From the NCBI GenBank assembly GCA_963576565.1, contig OY755042.1:8332372-8396371 (forward strand): a DNA stretch of 64,000 bases. The letters are read 5' to 3'. Of this stretch, positions 56,130 through 64,000 are shown in pieces (positions within the stretch are counted from its first letter, which is position 1; every line of letters begins with the position of its first letter). The notes below the pieces were generated by a model. It had not been told where the DNA came from. It did no database searches and saw only the letters and a program-made list of their open reading frames with translations. The position numbers were made by a program, and so were the translations under genes. This DNA comes from Aspidapion aeneum. Lineage: Eukaryota > Arthropoda > Insecta > Coleoptera > Brentidae.

Positions 56130-58315
56130 GAGTGTCGAACACTATTTTAACTGAAAATGTTATGAATACCGGTTCAGCGATTTACAAATTAATCTAGAAT
56201 TACGGTTTGTATTTGGGCATTTATGCTAAATTTCTTTTGTTTCAAAGTCACCCCATATATCCAGGTGAAATTGTGACAAATATTCTTGTAAACCACGGCT
56301 TCGGTTCTTGAAATTTTTAAAATATGTTTTGGTATTTTAGTAGCCAAAGAATGTTAGTTTGTAACCAAACATCGAAAAAACATAATTGGTTTGTATAAAT
56401 CCCATAATAATCAACAAAATCTATCAAAAGTGGCACAATTGCCACTTTTCGTTACATCCGTTAAATACTTGGTTTGAACTTTGGTTATTAAAAATATTCA
56501 CATATTTGTGTCTTATATTTTAAGGTTTCTGTCACGCATACAAAATTGAAAAAAATTAGATTACTTTTACATTTTATATAATTGTTACAGTATTTTTCTA
56601 ACGTGCGTGTCTTTCAAAAATACATGAACAAAATGTGAAAGGATAATAAAAGTAATTATAATAATTATAGTAACAGAAAGCGTGCAAAATACAAATAAAA
56701 AAAATCAAGATTTTCTTTTTTTTGGTAAAAGTCTAAACGAGCTTATTAAAATTGCATAAATTAATTAATTAATTTAAAAAAGTTACGTTCACGGATATAT
56801 AAAAATACCACAGAAATCTAATACTGTTATTTTTTTAAACTATTTTAGTTTTTTAATCCTCACGTTGTTATTTTAACAATCGCTCTTCTGTTTTTTATGT
56901 AAGTCACGTTTTTCGGATCACTGTACCACAGCGTTTATGTTGATATGAGAAGAAACAAGGCGCGCGTGACAGATATAGCACGTGGCAGTAATATGATTCA
57001 CGTATATTAAACTTAAATTCATGCAGGAATTTAAACATTGGCCAAGGTATACTTTCTACCGATGTTTAAATAACAACAAAAAAAAATTGCAGAACTTTTT
57101 TCATGAAAATCTCAACAGTTTTTATTAAAAATAACAGAAAAGCAACGTTATCGTCCGACTGGCGGCTTCACACAAAGGCACTGACGACAACAACAAAATA
57201 CAACTAAAACAAATTTCATGGCTAATCGGGCAAAAAGGAGTTTTTTGTTTCCCTCTAATATTTTTCCGTGGGTAGCTTGAAAGCTTAACCTCACGGGGGT
57301 CCAAGATCTAATGGACACCTAATAAGTGTTGACAGTTAACCGTTTCGTCCTTATGGGACTCCTCAGAACACTGCTGGTCAAGTGACAAATCTTGCGAAGT
57401 TAATCAGACAGTTTTGTCTCTAATTAAATGTAATTAGTGAGCGAACTATAGCAAAAGCAGGGAAACACTGCTATACAATGTCGATCAATGAAAAGATCGA
57501 ATGCAAATAAAAGAAAACAACTATAGTCCGTGACCTACGACAGCTCTTTGTCTTTTCAGGCCGGATCAACGCATTTTGCATTTTTACCCGTCATCAAGAC
57601 AGTGAGCGTCAATCAACGGAATTTTTAAGCCAAATAATACTAACAAACGTGAAATTTCATACCCGTGAATTTAAAAATCAAACAAGTTTCATGGCGCATG
57701 CGCAGATACCGCCACCTGAAGGTTAGTTTTTCAATCGCTTATAATAAAATCGATTTTTAAAAATTGCAATATTAAATGACGGATGTACAAACATAAGAAA
57801 TTGCAAACGTGACGCGTGACTGTGTTATAAAATTGCAAGTTTAAAAATCAAAGTATATGTAAGACATATATTGAAAGCCGGCGCTGCTTCTTGTAAACGC
57901 CACGAATTTTATCACTGTTTGTATTAATCGTATTTTGTGTATTTTAAGTGTTATTTAATTTTAATAAGTGTCACTACTACAAATCATGTAACCAAATTCA
58001 ATAGTTAATCAAGTTTTTTGCGATAAGTATGTCTATTTTAGTGAAAAACAGTGATTTGGGAATCGCTTAAATGTGAACAAATAAAAAAAAAGTGTAGAGT
58101 TTCGTATGCGCGCGAACCGCCGTGGTTATAAGTAGCGTACTACTAGCCCACAGTACTTATATTTGCGCCATAACAGTGCCGACGAATGAAGTGTTTGCAG
58201 GCGCTACTTACTCTGTTAGTTTTGAACAGAACTGCTATAGGTCAGTACCTACTTTAGAGTAGAAAATAACGAGGAATTTTTATGTTGCTGTATTAGACTA
58301 GATCCTTAGGTTAAA
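56130..58315 (+). other. Intronic sequence, probably including the CR1 LINE 5' region
   Basis: 56130-57100 is AT-rich without recognised features. 57100-58315 has more even composition (for example CCGTTTCGTCCTTATGGGAC at about 57340) and leads into ORF1. Where the LINE begins cannot be fixed without other copies. Confidence 0.4.
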
Positions 58316-59860
58316 ATGTCACTAGAATGTGTGGAATGTCACGCTAAGTGTATTTTCAAAAGAAGACCGAAAGATACTGAATTATTTGGAGCGTTATGCG
58401 ATTATTGTAAAAAGCCTTATTGCAAAAATTGCGAAAAACTTTTTTTCACAGAAATTGATGCCTTGGTCTTGTTACAAAGAAAATTAATTTTTCATTGCTC
58501 AAACTGTAGAAGTATTTGTTGCACTGAGCAAGCAGACTTTGTTAATTTAAATAAAGCCTATGATAAGGTAAAGGAAAATTTGTTAGTTAAGGATAATTTA
58601 CTTGAAGAAAAAGATCTGACAAATGACAACTTACAAATTGAAATTATTACTCTAAAAAAAGAAATTTCTAACTTGCAGTCTTACACTAACCGACTAAAGA
58701 GAGGTTCTTTATCGTTTGAAAATCAAGCTTTGGATATTGAGGCAAAGCTTGAAGAAACAATAAACTTTAAAACCAAAACAATAGAAAATTTAAATATAGA
58801 AATAAAGAGTTTAAAAGAGGGTTTATTTATTAAAGAAAAAGATATTGTTGAAGCCCATAAAAACATTGAAAACATTAGTTTAGAATTGCAGGAGGCTAAA
58901 AAGAAAATTAAACATTCATCCTTATGGACAGATACATTGAATGCTGGAATTGGATTGGAAAATTTGGATTTACGAGACACTATTGATACAAATGAATTAC
59001 GAGTAAGAGAACTTCAAAGCCTTATAAATAACCTTAGCAAAGAAATTGAAGATCTTAAGACTCCCAACCTCAATCTCTTAGACGAGCTGTCTGGAAATCA
59101 AGAATCAAGTAATGAGCAAATTTTGGAAAATTTATTATTGTCTCCGTTGTCTACACAACAAAAAAACGAGGTAAGAACCAATGCGGTAAATCTTATCAAC
59201 GAAAATAAAAATAAAATATTAATTGTTTGTGATGAGCATGGTCGACACATAGACAGATATTTGCAATCTGAGCTGAAAAACTATAATGTTCAAATGATTA
59301 TTAAACCAGGTGCACATTTAAATAGTGTTTTAGAAAATCTTAACCAGTTTACAAAAAACTTTGGCAAGGACGATTTTGTGGTTTTTTTGGGCGGATTTAA
59401 TGATTTTTTGATAAACAAGAGCCCTAATTTAAGATCTTTTTTAAATATTATTAAGTTGAACTTGCACACAAATTTTATAGTTTTAGGGTGCCCGATTACC
59501 AGTAGGATTAAGTTAAATTGGGAGAAAGTTCAAGTCTTTAATAATAAAGTTAGCAACGCTGTAAGTAGCATTAATAGATTAATAGAAAGAAATTTAAGTT
59601 TTTTAGACATAAATAACAAAAACGGTTACCGCCTGCGTCACTGGCAGGTTGGCAGACTTGTTGCTGATCAGATCCAATGCGATTTGACCAGTAATAAGCC
59701 TCTTATATTTATAAAAACAATCGAAACATCTATTTTGATGGATAAACCAAGTAAAAAACAAGATGATAGCGTAAAGAGTCCTGTCAGAATCAATTTGGAA
59801 ACTCCTGATACTTCCTTAATAACTAATTCTAATAATGAAACAAATACAGAGAGTTTCTGA
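58316..59860 (+). CDS. CR1 LINE ORF1 protein (PHD-like finger, coiled coil, esterase-like domain)
   Basis: 514 residues, intact. Residues 5-70 have Cys pairs (CVECHAKC, LCDYC, YCKNCEKL, FHCSNCRSICC) arranged like the PHD-type zinc finger of many insect CR1 ORF1 proteins. About 85-270 is Lys/Glu/Leu-rich and predicts long coiled coils for oligomerisation. About 298-435 resembles the SGNH-hydrolase (esterase) domain: ILIVCDEHGRHID in place of block I, and FLGGFNDFL matching the block III GGxND. The block I Ser appears replaced by Glu, so hydrolase activity is doubtful. The Ser/Thr-rich tail overlaps the next frame. The role of such proteins is binding LINE RNA; this is family knowledge. Confidence 0.85.
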   Translation: MSLECVECHAKCIFKRRPKDTELFGALCDYCKKPYCKNCEKLFFTEIDALVLLQRKLIFHCSNCRSICCTEQADFVNLNKAYDKVKENLLVKDNLLEEKDLTNDNLQIEIITLKKEISNLQSYTNRLKRGSLSFENQALDIEAKLEETINFKTKTIENLNIEIKSLKEGLFIKEKDIVEAHKNIENISLELQEAKKKIKHSSLWTDTLNAGIGLENLDLRDTIDTNELRVRELQSLINNLSKEIEDLKTPNLNLLDELSGNQESSNEQILENLLLSPLSTQQKNEVRTNAVNLINENKNKILIVCDEHGRHIDRYLQSELKNYNVQMIIKPGAHLNSVLENLNQFTKNFGKDDFVVFLGGFNDFLINKSPNLRSFLNIIKLNLHTNFIVLGCPITSRIKLNWEKVQVFNNKVSNAVSSINRLIERNLSFLDINNKNGYRLRHWQVGRLVADQIQCDLTSNKPLIFIKTIETSILMDKPSKKQDDSVKSPVRINLETPDTSLITNSNNETNTESF

Positions 59861-60026
59861 TGAATTTCACGACGAAGTTATGCTGTCACGTGGAGATTTA
59901 AGATATGTCGAGAAAACAATTTCTAATGGTCAAAAAGTAAATGTCTTGGAACAGATAATTATTCCCCCTCTTACTGGTTCCCACTCTTTTTTGTCTCAGG
60001 CAAGAAAGAAAGAAAGTGCAACTTAA
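59835..60026 (+). CDS. Linker frame between ORF1 and ORF2 of the CR1 LINE
   Basis: A 63-codon frame overlapping the last 26 bases of ORF1 and ending TAA, whose last A is the A of the ORF2 ATG (TAATG at 60024-60028). It carries IIIPPLTGSHSFLSQARKK and no known domain. It may be a fused N-terminal piece of ORF2 or a reinitiation relay; alternatively it is incidental. Confidence 0.4.
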   Translation: MKQIQRVSDEFHDEVMLSRGDLRYVEKTISNGQKVNVLEQIIIPPLTGSHSFLSQARKKESAT

Positions 60027-62796
60027 TGTTGATTAATATTAGATCTTTAAGATATAAAATAGATGACTTATTGTTATTCTTGAAAGATTCAAGTTTTCCT
60101 AAAATTGTTGTCATAGTTGAACACTGGCTCGAAAAAGAAGAGCCAATTTACATTTCAAATTATAAACTTCTTACAAAATTTTCTAGAGAAAGTTCTTTTA
60201 ACAAATGTGCTCATGGTGGAACGTGTATTTTTGTGTATAAAGATTTCTTGTCCGAGTCTAATTTTGTTAAGGTAGATAGATTTGACTATTTTCTTCTGGA
60301 AAAAGTGTGCGAGTTTTCTGTTATTTATTGTAGGAAGTTAAACTTATATGTTTTAGGCTTTTACCGATCTCCAAGCGCAGATGTGAAAATCTTTTTTGAG
60401 AAAGTTGAAGTAATTCTATCTGGTATCTCGTGTAATGCCAATATTATTTTAACAGGTGACTTAAACATTAACTATTTAGATAAAACGTGTAGAAATGTAA
60501 TTTTTTTTAAAGATTTGCTTAAATCTAGTAATCTAACAATGCACGTAGATCAACCTACTAGGATTACTTCGACGGCATCGACTGCTCTTGACTATGTATG
60601 TACATCTTTCAATAAGACAAACGTAGAGTGCCTATCGGTTCATGCTGGGTTGTCTGATCATGAAGCGATATACTATACATTTCCTATAAAAAATACCATT
60701 TTACCAAAAAAAATAACAAATAAGGGTAGACTATTCACCAAAAATAATTTTAGAAAGTTTACATTAAGATGTAATCAAACTGATTGGCAGAGAATTCTTT
60801 TGAGTAATGACCCCTTAGAACACTTTCAATTACTTATTGGTAAGAAATTTGAATTATCTTTCCCTATGGTAAAAATTAATCAGAAAAAAAGAAGCCCTTG
60901 GTATACCAATGGTTTACGTAAATCAGCTCTTAATTTACGGTCGTTAAATTATATTAAAAAATTTGTTTCTTCTGATAATAACTTGCTAATGTACTATAAG
61001 AACTACAAAAAAATTTACAAAAGCACAATGGAAATGGCAAAAAGACAATATTTCAAAAATAAAATTGAAAACTCATCAAATCAATCAAAAGAGTCCTGGA
61101 GATTAGTCAATAAATTTAGAGGCATAAATTCAACTAATCCTGTTTCATCTAATCTACAACCACACGACCTTAACACGGTCTACTGTAGTATAGGCAAAAA
61201 TACTTCCAACCAGATTTCTGCTTGAGTATCTTAACAATATTTCTGTAATGGATTCATTCTGCTTGGCTCCAACTTCAGCAGATGAACTTAAAATAATTTT
61301 TCAAAAACTAAAAAATAAACGTTCAACAGGATGGGATAAAATTTCACTTCAAGTTTTTGAAGCACTGCCTGATTGTGCTCTACATAGTATGGCTGAGGAA
61401 GTTAATCAATCTTTTCACACAGGCAAATTTCCAAAGTGCCTAAAACAGGCTGTAATAATTCCACTTTTCAAAGGGGGTGACCAGAACATACCTTCAAATT
61501 TTAGACCTATTGCCTTGCTTCCAACACTGTCAAAAATTGTTGAAAAACTCGTACAGATTCGGTTAACTTCATTTTTAACAAAACACAATCTTTTAAGTAC
61601 AAGCCAATTTGGGTTTCAATCCAAGAAAAATACGACTGATGCGATCTTTAATTTTTTAAATAATTTATATGTTGAGCTTAACTCAGGCGATAAGGCAGCA
61701 GCTGTTTTCTGTGACTTGAGCAAAGCGTTTGATTGTGTTGATCATGACATTTTATTACGGAAACTGTTTGTGTATGGAGTAAGAGGTTTGCCTCATGAGT
61801 GGTTTCAGTCATATTTGTGCAATAGAACACAAAGTGTTGCATTTAATTGTCTAAATTCTTCATTTAAAAACATAGATACTGGTGTTCCGCAAGGGCTCTA
61901 TATTGGGGCCATTATTGTTTCTTATTTTTATAAACGACATCGCGCATCTACCAATTAAAGGAAAAATAACACTATTTGCTGACGACTACACAATCATTTG
62001 GCATGATCCAAATGAAGAAAATCTCTCTATTATTGTTCTAGAAGATGTGCATATCATTAAAGAGTGGTGCGATGCCCACCTTTTATCTCTAAATATTTCA
62101 AAAACAAAAATTTTAAATTTTAAATGCAAGTTGAATGAAGTTAAACTAGCAGACGAAAAAATCTCAAACCCAGGGCACAATAAATTTTTAGGATTAGTAT
62201 TGGATGACAACTTAAAATTTGACGAACATATTAAAAACTTAAAAACTAAAATTGCTTCTTCTTCCTTTGCTTTGCGAGTAATATCGGACAACCTGGGATT
62301 TGAGATTGCGAGAAACTGTTACTTCTCTTTAGTTCAATCGCATCTGTCTTATGGCATCTGTTTTTGGGGAAGCTGTACTGATTATCTGTTTAAATCTGTA
62401 TTTGTTTTGCAAAAAAGGGCATTAAAAAATATATATAGGGTTAAAAGAAGATGCTCATGCAGGCAATTATTTTTAAGACATAAAATTTTGACTTTGTGTA
62501 GCCTATTTATTTTAGAGACCGTTTGTCTCATTTACAAAAAATATGCACACGAAACAAATATATCTAACAGGTACAGTTTGCGCCGTCTGCATATTTTATC
62601 ATTACCAATTCCTCACTCAACGTTAATTAAGGATTCATTTATTTATAATGGTAGAAAACTCTTTAACCATTTGCCTTTGGAGATAAGAAAAATTCCATGT
62701 TATAAAAAGTTTAGACAAAAGACGAAGGAGTTTCTAATTTCCAAAGTTTTTTATAGTCTTGAGGAATTCTTTGGTGAACAATATACTGTATTTTGA
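60026..62796 (+). pseudogene. CR1 LINE ORF2: endonuclease and reverse transcriptase, two 1-base frameshifts
   Basis: Frame 1 (60026-61225) has the apurinic-like endonuclease: NIRSLRYKID, EHWL (catalytic Glu), LTGDLNINYLD (GDxN), LDYV and SDHEA. A 1-base shift in an A run (about 61196-61202) leads to frame 2 (61203-61896): the reverse-transcriptase start TGWDKISLQV, FRPIALLPTLSKIVEKL, SQFGFQSKKNT, FCDLSKAFDCVDHDIL and TGVPQG. An extra G in a GGG run (about 61892-61894) leads to frame 3: SILGPLLFLIFIND, TLFADDYTI (catalytic Asp pair), KFLGLVLDDNLKFD, SHLSYGICFWG and the C-terminus ending at 62796. All catalytic residues are present. It is therefore a young copy; sequencing error in the runs is possible. 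Confidence 0.85.
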
Positions 62797-62892
62797 AATA
62801 TTGTAGATATATATATATTTTTTTTTAACATTTTTTTTTTATCTTCTTACATTATACCTAGATAGTATCTTTGACAAGGGAAAAAATATATA

Positions 62893-62970
62893 TGTGTGTA
62901 TGTGTGTGTGTATGTGTATGTGTGTGTATGTCTGTATGTATGTATATATGTGTGTGTATATGTGTATGTG

Positions 62971-63007
<37 letters not shown>
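62893..63007. repeat. (TG)n/(TA)n compound microsatellite in the LINE 3' region
   Basis: About 80 bases of TGTGTATG-type repeat, followed by about 35 bases of TA. The CVCVCV/IYIYIY frame over it is an artefact. Confidence 0.85.
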
Positions 63008-63011
<4 letters not shown>

Positions 63012-63660
63012 GTCATGAGGGATCATTATTTTAATTTATTTGTTTTATTGCTGTGTAACTTAATGTACCTACTTTTTTTTATTTACCTACCACTGCTACA
63101 AATGTTCCTTTGACAAAGATTTTCATTGTTCTTTTGTCGCTTTGTAATTTTACACTGTTTATATAAATTTTTAGCTAGTTAAAACTTACACCTAAAAAAA
63201 CATGCGGCAAAGGACTTTTCTAAGTGATTGTTTTTATGATGGCTGACATTGCTTGGATATTTGTTCCTACTTTTTTTACACGTGGTCAAGTATTCTTCAT
63301 TACCATTGCAAAAAATAAAAATTATAATAAGTACTTTTTAACAAAGGTGTGTTTGGTGATAACGATAAGGTTAATTTGTAGTGCTGTATGTATAACCTAT
63401 TTATTTAGTTTAAGCAAGGCTTTGTCTATGTGTACTTGATATATTTTTGACAATAAAGCTACTTTTGAATTGAATTTTGAATTGAATAAAGTTTCTGCAC
63501 ATTTTTGTTTGTGTCATAGTCGGCCAGGTTCCATACTATATATCTAGCAAAAATTTTGTTCTAATCTTGACAGCTATGTAATCGTTGTACACCCAAATTG
63601 AAAAGCCTAATACGCTTGAAAACAATGTCTTTAATTTTGTATATTTTGTTCTTTTTTTAG

Positions 63661-63794
63661 TTTAGACATGGATAAGAAAATGCTGACATTTACCAATTTA
63701 AATAAACAAATTGTACAAACGGCACAATACACAATTAATGGAAAAGTCTTGATAATGCCCGTCCAAGGAAACGGAGAGAGCAGACACTCAATTG
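63661..63794 (+). CDS. Takeout/JHBP-like protein, next exon
   Basis: Acceptor CTTTTTTTAG, donor GGTAAAT. It completes the His codon left by the exon ending at 55825 and continues LDMDKKMLTFTNLN, IVQTAQYTINGKVLIMPVQG with the family's Y-x-I-x-GK(V/I)L-(L/M)P-x-xG pattern, then NGESRHSIG. It leaves in phase 1; later exons lie beyond the window. The frame is intact and the match to the family strand pattern is good. Confidence 0.8.
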
Positions 63795-64000
63795 GTAAAT
63801 ATACAGGGTTTTATGGAAATAATGTATTACACACGGAATTCCACATACAGGGTTCCTAAAACGGGATCCAGGAATAGCATCTTCATAAGCTTACCTTTGC
63901 GAATAGCCCCAAACTGATTGAACCAGTGTGGTAAAACCAAATGCCGAGTCGCGTCCAGAGATATTAGAACAGCTAGAAATTATATCACAACCAGCCAAAA
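63795..64000 (+). other. Start of the following takeout intron
   Basis: No exon recognised. It contains two ATACAGGGTT words about 50 bases apart, possibly from a small mariner-type MITE. Confidence 0.35.

Larger units (their letters stand above)
58316..63487 (+). mobile_element. CR1-type LINE, nearly full length
   Basis: ORF1, a short linker frame, ORF2 and a 3' untranslated region ending in ACAATAAAGCTACTTTTGAA followed by a short direct repeat GAATTGAATTTT, the type of tail expected of CR1-clade elements. Only two single-base lesions were found in ORF2. Its start upstream of 58316 is not defined. It lies sense-oriented in the takeout intron. Confidence 0.85.
55826..63660 (+). other. 7.8 kb intron of the takeout-like gene
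   Basis: Bounded by GTAAGT at 55826 and TTTTTTTAG at 63652-63660. It contains a GTCT-element fragment, an unassigned AT-rich region (56130-57100), unassigned sequence up to the LINE, and a CR1-type LINE in the same orientation as the gene. Confidence 0.75.

Noticed and set aside
62871..63113. Cys/Val and Ile/Tyr-rich frame
   Set aside because: Translation of the TG/TA microsatellite in the LINE 3' region.
1..64000. CRISPR arrays, bacterial operons, tRNA or rRNA genes
   Set aside because: No direct-repeat/spacer pattern, no ribosome-binding-site-spaced operons, and no clover-leaf or rRNA-like text was recognised; repeats here are transposons and satellites. Not scanned with a covariance model.

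Overview
This window looks like a transposon-dense, AT-rich insect genomic segment. The best host-gene evidence is two exons of a takeout/juvenile-hormone-binding-protein (JHBP) gene, an insect family, at 55588-55825 and 63661-63794. Spliced genes, TATA boxes, LINEs, a solo LTR, hAT-, mariner- and Harbinger-like elements and long microsatellites all fit an arthropod nuclear genome. The species cannot be fixed from the sequence; a beetle or another insect with a large genome is a guess.

Layout. Positions 1 to about 5600 hold the most unusual block. A spliced, protein-primed type B DNA polymerase gene with zinc fingers and an HNH-like motif runs off the left edge on the minus strand. A small acidic CxxC protein gene is divergent to it, and a small coiled-coil protein gene converges on that one. 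Both outer intergenic regions carry tandemly repeated nuclear-receptor half-sites (TCAAGGTCA). This resembles part of a Polinton/Maverick-like (virus-like) element. From 6200 to 7505 lies a jockey-type LINE. From 7500 to 17000 there are almost only non-autonomous elements: a GTCT-microsatellite element, several foldback MITEs, an inverted minisatellite and hAT-like MITEs. From 17250 to 24650 there is an RTE-like LINE whose 5' half is tandemly duplicated (2.01 kb period) and whose 3' part is split by a 1.8 kb terminal-inverted-repeat element.

From 25400 to 32570, copies of one dispersed repeat (termini CTAGCCC/GGGCTAG) carry large insertions at the same CTCCACG site. One insertion is a 1.48 kb element built of 10-bp repeats. 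The other is a three-level nest of one hAT-like MITE inside itself. The stretch 33000-43400 holds LINE fragments, MITEs and local tandem duplications, including a jockey LINE interrupted by a tiny perfect-hairpin element with an 8-bp duplication. A mariner-family transposon with about 460-bp inverted repeats spans 43409-47115 and is broken by two opposed GTCT elements. Remnants of a THAP/P-element-like gene lie at 48265-49464. Further right are LINE fragments, a solo LTR (52461-52874), a Harbinger-like element carrying an RTE fragment, and a second tiny hairpin element.

The takeout-like gene follows. Its 7.8 kb intron holds a nearly intact CR1-type LINE (ORF1 with PHD-like and esterase-like domains; ORF2 with endonuclease and reverse transcriptase) that is disabled only by two single-base frameshifts. 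Apart from the takeout gene, almost everything recognisable belongs to mobile elements. The window mainly records layered insertions, several of which can be ordered in time from their target-site duplications.
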